Assembly (NCBI RefSeq): GCF_013423955.1
Contig: NZ_JACCKX010000001.1
Location: 434,001-498,000, forward strand
From: Ottowia beijingensis
Lineage (GTDB): Bacteria; Pseudomonadota; Gammaproteobacteria; Burkholderiales; Burkholderiaceae_C
Direction: 5' to 3'
DNA length: 64,000 bases
The notes below the pieces were generated by a model that worked only from the letters and a program-made list of their open reading frames with translations, searched no databases and was not told the origin of the DNA. The stretch's first letter is position 1, and every line of letters starts with the position of its first letter. Positions 28,429-35,812 of the stretch are shown piece after piece. The translations under genes were made by a program, and so were the position numbers.

Positions 28429-29185
28429 ACGAGCTGGCCCTGCTGCTGCCGCCGCTGGCCGCCGGCCTGCTGGCGCTGGCCAGCCACGTGCCATTGGGCC
28501 GTCAGGTGCTGCGGCGCGGCATCGTGTTCATCGACCTGGCCATCGCGCAGGTGGCGGGCCTGGGCGTGCTGGCCGGCCAGCATCTGCTGCACGACGCGCC
28601 GGGTGCGCTGCTGCCCGTGGCTGCCGCCGTGGCCGCGCTGCTGGGCGCGGCGCTGGTGGCGTGGCTCGGCCGTGCCTGGCCCGAGCGGCAAGAGGCGCTG
28701 ATCGGCCTGCTCTACGTCGGCGCGGCGTCGCTGGCGGTGCTGCTGGTCAGCGCCGACCCGCACGGCGCGCAGAAGCTGCACGGCCTGCTGTCGGGCGATG
28801 TGCTGTGGGCCAGCTGGCCGCGGCTGCTGCCGCTGGCGCTGGCCACCGCGGTCTTCTTGCTGGCGCTGGCGTGGCGGCCGGCGCTGCTGGCCAGCGGCTG
28901 GGCCTTTACGGCAGCTTTGCGCTGCTGGTCAGCCTGAGCCTGCCGCTGCTGGGGCTGTATCTGGTGTTCACCACGCTGATCGTGCCCGCGCTGGTGGCGC
29001 AGCGCTGGCCGCGCACGCCCGCACGGGCCGCCTTCGCCGTCGGGCTGGCGGGCTATGTGCTGGGGCTGCTGCTGTCGTGGCACGGCGACTGGCCGAGCGG
29101 CCCGGCGGTGGTGCTGGCGCTGATCGGCTGCGGCGCGGCAGCCATCGTCGCGGGCGGACGGGCAACACCGACGAGCGGCCGATAA
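28425..29185 (+). CDS. Zinc/manganese-type ABC permease (ZnuB/AztB-like)
   Basis: Inner-membrane permease of the ABC-3 family, about 254 residues with about eight hydrophobic segments. Characteristic pieces are LASHVPLGRQVLRRGIVFID near the N-terminus, IGLLYVGAASLAVLLVS, GLLSGDVLWASW and GLYLVFTTLIVPALVA. One frameshift near 28,908 (one T of TTTT lost) joins LASGWAF to YGSFALLVS. It overlaps the binding-protein gene by four bases. No ATPase gene is found anywhere in the operon, so the energy subunit must be encoded elsewhere. Confidence 0.87.
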
Positions 29186-29191
29186 TGAGGC

Positions 29192-29686
29192 ATGTGTCCC
29201 GCCGATTCAGCGCCTGCCTCTCCCGCCCGTCGAGCCAAGGCCGCCGTGGAGCAGCGGCTGGCCTCCGCCACCGAGCATTGCGCGGCACGCGGCGCGCAGC
29301 TCACGCCCCAGCGCGCCGAAGTGCTGGAGTTGCTGCTGCGCCGCGGCGGCCAGGCCAAGGCCTACGATCTGCAAGGCGACATGCAGGCGCGCCACGGCCG
29401 CATCGCGCCCACCACCGTCTACCGCGCGCTTGACTTTCTGCAAGAGCACCATCTGGTGCACAAGGTCGATGCCACCAACACCTTCGTGGTGTGCGACCAC
29501 GCAGAACACGACCACCCCACCCTGCTGCTGATCTGCACCCGCTGCGGACGCGTCGAGGAGGTGCACGACGCCGACGCCCTGAAGCCGCTGCTGGCCATGG
29601 TCACGCAGCGTGACTTCGCGACCCAGGCCGTGGAAGTCAAGTGCATTTGCGCTGCGTGCGCGCCCACCGCAGCCTCGATGGATTGA
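29192..29686 (+). CDS. zur: Zinc uptake regulator Zur (Fur family)
   Basis: Fur-family repressor, 164 residues, intact. A winged helix has QLTPQRAEVLELLLRRGGQA and TTVYRALDFLQEHHLVHKVD. The dimer domain has CDHAEHDHPTLLLICTRCG with a CxxC, and a second pair CICAAC near the end, the structural zinc site. Seven bases after the permease gene, closing the zinc operon. It likely represses the operon through the palindrome at 24,810. Assigned to Zur rather than Fur from context and the Cys pairs. Confidence 0.9.
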   Translation: MCPADSAPASPARRAKAAVEQRLASATEHCAARGAQLTPQRAEVLELLLRRGGQAKAYDLQGDMQARHGRIAPTTVYRALDFLQEHHLVHKVDATNTFVVCDHAEHDHPTLLLICTRCGRVEEVHDADALKPLLAMVTQRDFATQAVEVKCICAACAPTAASMD

Positions 29687-29714
29687 TGCTGCATCGCCCA
29701 ACCGGATTTGAAAG

Positions 29715-31107
29715 ATGAACCCTTCCTCCCACGACTTCGACCTCTTCGTCATCGGCGGCGGCTCGGGCGGCGTGCGCGCGGCGCGCATGGCGGCCACGCG
29801 CGGCGTGCGCGTGGGCATGGCCGAAAGCGGGCGCATGGGCGGCACCTGCGTCAACGTCGGCTGCATCCCCAAGAAGCTCTACAGCTACGGCGCGCACTAT
29901 GCCGAGGCGTTCGAGGAGGCGCGCGGCTACGGCTGGCAGATGGCGCACGCGCCGGCCCTCGACTGGCAGGTGCTGAAGACCAACCGCGCCAAGGAGATCA
30001 CGCGCCTGAACGGCATCTACGAAGGCCTGATGGTGAACGCCGGCGTGCAACGCCTGCAGGGGCACGGCCGCATCGTCGATGCGCACACCGTCGAGGTGAC
30101 GGGCGACGACGGCCAGGCCACGCGCCACACGGCGCGCCACATCCTCATCGCCACCGGCGGCACGCCCTTCGTGCCCGCCATCGAAGGGCGCGAGCTGGCC
30201 GTCACCTCCGACGACATGTTCGACCTGCCCGTGTTCCCGCAGCGTCTGGTGGTGGTGGGCGGCGGCTACATCGGCTGCGAGATGGCCAGCATCTTCCACG
30301 GCCTGGGCGCGCAGACCACGCTGCTGTACCGCGGCGAGCAGATCCTGCGCGGCTTCGACGACGAGGTGCGTGCCTTTGCGGCCGACGAGCTGCGCAAGGC
30401 CGGCGTGGACGTGCGCGTGGGCTGTGACGTGGCGCGCATCGAGGCCGGCACTGGCGACACCCGCCGCGTGGTGCTGGCCAACGGCAGCGTGCTCGACGCC
30501 GACGTGGTGCTGTACGCCACTGGCCGCCGCCCCAACGCGGATGGCCTGGGCCTGTCCGACGTGGGCGTGCAGCAGGCCGACAACGGCAGCATCGTGGTGG
30601 ACGAGCACTTCGCCACCAGCGTGCCCGGCATCTTCGCGCTGGGCGACGTGACCGGTGGCATGGAGCTGACGCCGGTGGCGCTGGCCGAGGCCATGGCGCT
30701 GGTCGACCACCTGTTCGGCACCGCGCCCGGCAAAGTCGCGCGCACCATGGATTACGACAACATCCCCACCGCCGTGTTCACGCACCCGCCCATCGGCACC
30801 GTGGGCCTTACCGAGGCGCAGGCGCGCGAGCGGTTCAGCGACATCCAGGTGTTCCGCAGCGACTTCAAGCCGCTCAAGCACGCTGTCGGGCCGCGGCGAG
30901 CGCACCCTGGTCAAGCTGATCGTCGATACGGCCAGCGACCGCGTGGTGGGCCTGCACATGGTGGGCGCCGACGCGGGCGAGATCGTGCAGGGCTTTGCCG
31001 TGGCGCTGAAGTGCGGCGCCACCAAGGCGCAGTTCGACGCCACCATCGGCATCCACCCCACCAGCGCGGAAGAGTTCGTGACGCTGCGCGAGGTCAGCCG
31101 CAAGTGA
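29715..31107 (+). CDS. gor: Glutathione-disulfide reductase
   Basis: Cytoplasmic FAD/NADPH flavoenzyme that keeps glutathione reduced, about 464 residues. FAD site [15 protein letters not shown]; redox pair [18 protein letters not shown] site [13 protein letters not shown]; second FAD site [15 protein letters not shown]-terminal catalytic [13 protein letters not shown]. One frameshift near 30,883, explained by loss of a GC pair, before the dimer domain ([15 protein letters not shown]); as read, a long wrong-frame tail runs to 31,208. It starts 28 bases after zur but has no known link to zinc. Confidence 0.93.
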
Positions 31108-31127
31108 GTGGTTGCACGGGCCGCAGT

Positions 31128-31216
31128 ATTGAATTGATAGCTGCCGGCGCTTGCCCTGCATTGTTTTCAAGCATAAATAGCTTGAAACCCTTTATGGACA
31201 AGCGCTGACAGCTATT
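31128..31216. repeat. GATAGC-type palindromic element (typical copy)
   Basis: ATTGATAGCTGCCGGCGCTT...ACAAGCGCTGACAGCTATTG around TTTTCAAGCATAAATAGCTTGAAA. The best example of the family: outer arms, an AGCGCTTG inner arm and a middle hairpin. It follows gor directly. Confidence 0.85.
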
Positions 31217-31221
31217 GTTTT

Positions 31222-31380
31222 TGCTTGATCAGCAACAAGTCTCAGCCAGTGTCGTGGGAGCGGGCTTGCCCGCGATCAGGCGTGGGTTGCGACGAGGCGC
31301 CGCATCGCGGGCAAGCCCGCTCCCACACAGCGGATGCAGTCCGCGCGTCATCTGGGACTTCTTGGCGATCACGTGTTTTC
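31222..31380 (-). repeat. About 155-bp dispersed element, second copy
   Basis: Inverted copy of the element at 8028-8184. Read on the minus strand it runs from CGTGATCGCCAAGAAGTCCC through GATGACGCGCGGACTGCATC and TGGGAGCGGGCTTGCCCGCG to ATCAAGC. Similarity extends beyond the REP arms into both flanks, so it is one mobile unit and not just a hairpin. Confidence 0.75.
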
Positions 31381-31391
31381 GAGATGCCCGG

Positions 31392-31997
31392 TCAGGCCCC
31401 GGACGACTGCCCTGCACCCGCGCGTGCCCGATCCTGCGCCAGGCGTTGCCGCGCACGCCAGCCGCGCCAGCCGGCAAAGCCCAGCGCCAGCACCACCAGT
31501 GCGCCCAGCACCAGCCCTGCACCTCGTGCGCATCCTGCAGCAGGGCCTGCGCCGCGGCGCCGAACATCCAGCCCGCGCCGGCGGCCAGAAAGCCCCACAA
31601 CGCGGCGCCGATCAGGTTGAACAGCAGAAAGCGCGGCCACGGCATGCTCGACATGCCCACCAGAATCGGCCCGGCCCAGCGCATGCCGTACATGAAGCGC
31701 ATGCCGATCACCACCAGCATGCCCCAGCGCGCCAGCAGCCGGTTGAAGCGGCGCCGGTAGCGCAGCACCTTCGGCCAGCGCGCCAGCACCTGCTTGCCAC
31801 GCCAGCGCCCCAGGCTGAACAGCAGGATGTCGCTGAACGCGCCCATGAAGGCTCCACCGCCATCACGGCCGGCAAATCCAGATGGCCCAGGCGCGCCGCA
31901 AAGCCGGCCAGGATGAGCAGGGTTTCCCCTCCACCAGGCCGCCGAGCACCACTGCCCAGTAGCCGTACTGCGTCACGAATTGCCAGAGACTGTCCAT
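31392..31997 (-). CDS. DedA family membrane protein
   Basis: Inner-membrane protein of the DedA/SNARE-associated family, about 202 residues; relatives are undecaprenyl-phosphate or lipid flippases needed for envelope homeostasis. Key parts are YWAVVLGGLVEG-ETLLILAGF, GMRFMYGMRWAGPILVGMS and FLLFNLIGAALWGFLAAGAG. Three frameshifts (near 31,920, 31,848 and 31,534), each mended by one base, break it. The C-terminal end is ALVVLALGFAGWRGWRARQ. Start ATG at 31997 gives the expected MDSLWQFVTQYGYW. Confidence 0.85.
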
Positions 31998-32072
31998 AAA
32001 CCGCGCGAAATGCCTGCGGGCTGCATTCTGCCGGCTGTCGGCTACGATTCTCATCTCGAGGAGTTACAAACG

Positions 32073-33236
32073 ATGACCGACCTGAGCAAGATCACCTGCA
32101 TTGAAGACCTGCGCGTGCTGGCCAAGCGCCGCGTGCCGCGCATGTTCTACGACTACGCCGACAGCGGCAGCTGGACCGAGAGCACCTACCGCGCCAACCA
32201 GAGCGACTTCCAGAGCATCCTGTTCAAGCAGCGCGTCGCCATCAACATGGAAGGCCGCAGCACCGCCACCACCATGATCGGCGAGCCGGTGACGATGCCC
32301 GTGGCGCTGGCACCCACCGGCCTGACCGGCATGCAGCACGCCGACGGCGAGATTGCCGCCGCCCGCGCGGCCCGCCAGTTCGGCGTGCCCTTCACCCTCT
32401 CGACCATGAGCATCTGCTCCATCGAGGACGTGGCCGAGCACGCGGGCAAAGGCTTCTGGTTCCAGCTCTACGTGATGCGCGACCGCGACTTCATCGAGCG
32501 CCTGATCGACCGCGCCAAGGCCGCCGGCTGCGGCGCGCTGGTCATCACGCTGGATCTGCAGATCCTGGGACAGCGGCACAAGGACATCAAGAACGGCCTC
32601 TCCACCCCGCCCAAACCGACCATCGCCAACCTCATCAACCTGGCCACCAAGCCGCGTTGGGTAGCCGGCATGCTGGCCACGCCGCGCCGCAAGTTCGGCA
32701 ACATCCACGGCCACGTGAAAGGCGTTACCGACATGAGCAACCTCGGCGCCTGGACGGCCGACCAGTTCGACCCGCGCCTGAACTGGGGCGACGTGGAATG
32801 GATCAAGCGGCGCTGGGGCGGCAAGATCATCATCAAGGGCATCATGGAGCCGGAGGACGCGCGCCTGGCCGTGGACAGCGGCGCCGATGCGCTCATCGTC
32901 AGCAACCACGGCGGCCGCCAGCTCGACGGCGCGCCGTCGGCCATCGCCGCCCTGCCGGCCATCGTCGATGCCGTGGGCAAGCAGATCGAAGTGCACATGG
33001 ACAGCGGCATCCGCAGCGGCCAGGACGTGCTCAAGGCCTGGGCGCTGGGCGCACGCGGCACCTACATCGGCCGCGCCTTTCTGTGGGGTCTGGGCGCCGC
33101 GGGCGAAGCCGGCGTGACCAAGGCGCTGCAGATCATCCACAAGGAACTCGACACCACCATGGCCTTCTGCGGGCATACGCAGATCGGGAATGTGGACAAG
33201 GGGATTTTTCGGGCGGGGACGTATCCGGTGGGGTGA
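32073..33236 (+). CDS. lldD: FMN-dependent alpha-hydroxy-acid (L-lactate) dehydrogenase
   Basis: Membrane-associated flavoenzyme oxidising L-lactate to pyruvate, 387 residues, intact. FMN and substrate motifs: RMFYDYADSGSWTESTYR, ALAPTGLTGMQHADGE, FQLYVMRDR, the catalytic His in SNHGGRQLDG, and DSGIRSGQDVLKAWALGARG. The length and VPRMFYDYADSG fit LldD; close relatives oxidise glycolate or mandelate, so substrate is inferred. Start MTDLSK follows GAGGAG by eight bases. Divergent from dedA. Confidence 0.88.
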   Translation: MTDLSKITCIEDLRVLAKRRVPRMFYDYADSGSWTESTYRANQSDFQSILFKQRVAINMEGRSTATTMIGEPVTMPVALAPTGLTGMQHADGEIAAARAARQFGVPFTLSTMSICSIEDVAEHAGKGFWFQLYVMRDRDFIERLIDRAKAAGCGALVITLDLQILGQRHKDIKNGLSTPPKPTIANLINLATKPRWVAGMLATPRRKFGNIHGHVKGVTDMSNLGAWTADQFDPRLNWGDVEWIKRRWGGKIIIKGIMEPEDARLAVDSGADALIVSNHGGRQLDGAPSAIAALPAIVDAVGKQIEVHMDSGIRSGQDVLKAWALGARGTYIGRAFLWGLGAAGEAGVTKALQIIHKELDTTMAFCGHTQIGNVDKGIFRAGTYPVG

Positions 33237-33309
33237 CGCTGCCCAACCACTCATCACAGCCGATCGCCCTCAGCAACGACTGAGGCTATTTATCAACTTG
33301 GGAAGTTAC

Positions 33310-33908
33310 ATGAACCGGATTTTTTATCGCGCTCTCAGCGATCATCTTGACAGGCTGCTCCAGCTACCCATCGTTCCGGGATAAAAATCGATCGAATATT
33401 ATTCAAATCGAAAGAGGCATGACTCGCCCACAAGTCATGCAGATTATGGGAACCAATTCTGTCAGCGGAATTGATGGCACCATTACCAACCCTTATAAAG
33501 AGAACTTATTCGTGATCACAATGGAATAGAGTACGAGGTTTTCTATTACTACACTGAAAAAGTTGGAAATAAGAGCCGGGAACAAGGAATGACCCCTGTC
33601 ATCCTGAGAGACGGCAGAGTAGTCGGCATTGGCTGGCGATATCTTGGGTCGCCAGAATCTCATTCCAAAGAAGGTGAAACAACCATATCCATACCAAGAG
33701 TCAGCGGAAACCCGAGAAAACAACCAACCATCGTACCGAATGCCTACGGCCCTGGAGTCCACATGAATCAATATGGACAAGCAGTCACCTTAACGCCGGA
33801 AAGCGGTGGAGTTCAGGAGAACATCTCGAAATTAACCCGAATGCCTACGGACCTGGTATTCACATGGACCAATATGGCCGCCCTGTAAGAGAGAAAAGAT
33901 GGCCCTAA
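33310..33908 (+). CDS. Small lipoprotein in an AT-richer island (BamE/DUF3192-like)
   Basis: About 200 residues after repair of three frameshifts (near 33,345, 33,510 and 33,818). A lipobox ILTGC lies near residue 17. Then comes IQIERGMTRPQVMQIMGTNS, which resembles the SmpA/BamE or DUF3192 fold, and TPVILRDGRVVGIGWRYLG. The C-terminal tail has two related units, NAYGPGVHMNQYGQAV and NAYGPGIHMDQYGRPV. Base composition is near 48 percent GC and codon use differs from all neighbours, a sign of transfer. It probably sits at the outer membrane; the role is unknown. Confidence 0.6.
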
Positions 33909-34024
33909 TTCCAATATCCACTGGGAAATTGGGGTCAGATTAACATTTCCATGTCCATCGACCGGCATCCACTCGAGGGGAAATTGAGGTCGGATGCACG
34001 ACTGTCCGGCAATATTCTCAAATA

Positions 34025-34168
34025 GAGGGAAAATCGGGGTCAGAGAATAATCTTTGAACGGCGGACAGGAGCGTCTTCATCCCCCAGCTTGCCCAAGGGT
34101 AAATCGGGGTCAGAGAACAATTTTTGAACGGCGGACAGGAGCATCTTCAACCCCGGCTTGCCCAAGGG
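34025..34168. repeat. Direct repeat with GGGGTCAGAG motifs
   Basis: Two copies of about 69 bases, starting AAATCGGGGTCAGAGAATAA (34,030) and AAATCGGGGTCAGAGAACAA (34,101), with shared TTTGAACGGCGGACAGGAGC. A shorter AAATTGGGGTCAGATTAACA lies at 33,928. GGGGTCAGA strings of this kind are often found near RAYT/Y1-type transposase genes; none is present here, so this may be a remnant. It fills the gap 33,909-34,262. Confidence 0.65.
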
Positions 34169-34262
34169 CCTACAAGCCCTGACTAGCCTAGCCATCGCGC
34201 CATCCCAGTCGTCTTTTTCTGGGTAGCACCTTGCCACCCTCCCCACCACGGACAAATCATTC

Positions 34263-35069
34263 ATGCTTATTCGCCAACCCGCCCTTGCAGCACTGGCCCT
34301 TCTTGCCAGCCTGGCGGTACACGCCCATGTGCCCTTCCTCAAGCCCAGCCAGTTCAACATCGAGAACCCCCGGCTGCAGGTGGAATCGGCGTTCACGGAG
34401 TTTCCGTTCCAGGCCGATTTCGCGATGGATTCGCCCAACTTCTCGATCACCCAGCCCGATGGCACCGTCACGCCACTGAAGGCAAGCGCCCGCACCAAGG
34501 CCGCCGTGTACCTGGAGCCGGTAATCGGCGCGGCCGGCACCTACCGGGTGAGCACTGGCGTGCGCGTCGGCCCCAGGTACAAAGCGGTGGAGACGGCCGC
34601 CGGCAAGCTCTATTTCGCAGGCGACATGCAGCGCGTGAGCGGCGCGCCCACGTCCATGCAGTACTACAGCAGCGCCGATGTGTACCTGGCCAAGGGCGAA
34701 CCCGCCTACGCGCCTCGCCCGAGCGAGCGCGGGGTCGAGATCATTCCCCTGTCGTCACCCAACCGCCTGGCCGTGGGCGCGCCCTTGCAACTGAAGGTGC
34801 TGCAAGACGGCAAGCCCGCCGCGCAGGCCCGCGTCGTGGTGGCGTATGACAACGAGCACTACAAGAAGCACCGCGTCGAGGACTTGTACGACGTGGAGAA
34901 CGTGCGCACCAGCAGCCTGCGGACGAACGACGGCGGCCAGTTCTCCGTCACGCCGACGCAGGGCGGGCTGATGTACCTCTTCGTGACCCTGCACAGAAAG
35001 GTGCAGCCCGATCTGTGGGAGAGCCACAACGCCGGGCTGACGCTGGAGGTTGCGCCACCCGCGCCATGA
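34263..35069 (+). CDS. DUF4198 periplasmic protein
   Basis: 268 residues, intact. Signal peptide LAALALLASLAVHA, with the mature protein starting HVPFLKPSQF, the typical DUF4198 N-terminus with an exposed His. Further family segments are YRVSTGVRVGPRYKA, GAPLQLKVLQDGKPAAQARV and GGQFSVTPTQGGLMYLFVTL. Such proteins are periplasmic and often sit near nickel/cobalt or TonB-dependent uptake genes; no such gene is beside this one. Function inferred only at family level. Confidence 0.82.
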   Translation: MLIRQPALAALALLASLAVHAHVPFLKPSQFNIENPRLQVESAFTEFPFQADFAMDSPNFSITQPDGTVTPLKASARTKAAVYLEPVIGAAGTYRVSTGVRVGPRYKAVETAAGKLYFAGDMQRVSGAPTSMQYYSSADVYLAKGEPAYAPRPSERGVEIIPLSSPNRLAVGAPLQLKVLQDGKPAAQARVVVAYDNEHYKKHRVEDLYDVENVRTSSLRTNDGGQFSVTPTQGGLMYLFVTLHRKVQPDLWESHNAGLTLEVAPPAP

Positions 35070-35073
35070 CGCG

Positions 35074-35549
35074 CTAGACCCAGCGCCGCACCCGCGCCGC
35101 GTAGCGGGCGTAGGCTTCGCCGAAGCGCTGGCGCAGCACGCGTTCCTCGGGCTTGATCTGCAGGGTGTCGAGCAGCACCACGAACAGCGGCAGGCCCAGC
35201 AGCGCGGCGGCGTTGCCCAGCCAGACGGCCCAGCCGACCAGCACCAGCCCCATGCCCAGGTACATGGGGTTGCGCGTGATGCGATAGATGCCGCCGGTGA
35301 CCAGGGCGCTGGCCTTGTGGGGCGACAAAGGGTTGACGGTGGTGCGGGCGCGGTGGAACTGCCAGGCGCCGGCCAGCGCGATCAGGCCGCCGGCCAGCGC
35401 GATGCCGAGCGCGGCGCCCAGGCCGAAGGGCCAGGCGCCCTGCGGCCACAGCTGCGCGACGGGAAAGGCGCGGGCCAGCGCCCACATGAGCACGCCGATG
35501 GCCAGGTCGATGACCGGGGCGGGATCTTGTGCTCGTACCAGCGGGACAT
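35074..35549 (-). CDS. Isoprenylcysteine methyltransferase-like membrane protein
   Basis: About 159 residues with four hydrophobic segments, of the ICMT/PEMT-like methyltransferase family. The signature is TGGIYRITRNPMYLGMGLVL near the middle and KPEERVLRQRFGEAYARYAA at the end, the SAM-binding part. One frameshift near 35,518 (one C of CCCCC lost) separates the N-terminus MSRWYEHKIPP from the rest. Bacteria lack isoprenylated proteins, so the real substrate is probably a lipid or small molecule. It converges with the DUF4198 gene. Confidence 0.82.
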
Positions 35550-35577
35550 GGCGGGGATGGGTGCGGGTCAGCTCAGA

Positions 35578-35640
35578 TGCTTCTGCATTGATAGCTGCTG
35601 GCGCTTGCTGGACAAGCGCTGGCGGTCTTTTTCATGCTGA
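35578..35640. repeat. GATAGC-type palindromic element
   Basis: GCATTGATAGCTGCTGGCGC-TTGCTGGACAAGCGCTGGCGG, a compact copy without the middle hairpin. Lies upstream of the ICMT-like gene. Confidence 0.75.
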
Positions 35641-35660
35641 TTGGCGACCCGTTCCAGACT

Positions 35661-35771
35661 CCTTCCCCCGCTGGGGAAGGCCGGGATGGGGGCCTGGCTC
35701 GTTCGCCCGACAGGCTGTGGGGTGTGCATACGGGGCTGGCCCCGCCCTGCCCTCCCCCAGAGGGGAGGGAG
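35661..35771. repeat. CCTTCCCCC-type compound repeat
   Basis: CCTTCCCCCGCTGGGGAAGG, then GGATGGGGGCC, a 50-base middle and CCCTCCCCCAGAGGGGAGGG. Same architecture as 54,956-55,064. Lies at the 3' end of the DUF349 gene and may end transcription. Confidence 0.7.
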
Positions 35772-35812
35772 CGAAATCAAAGTGCCACGCTCCCACAGGA
35801 CACGGCACGCGC

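Noticed and set aside
33928..34168. A complete IS200/RAYT transposon suggested by GGGGTCAGA repeats
   Set aside because: No transposase frame or remnant with Y1 motifs is present; only the flanking-type repeats remain.
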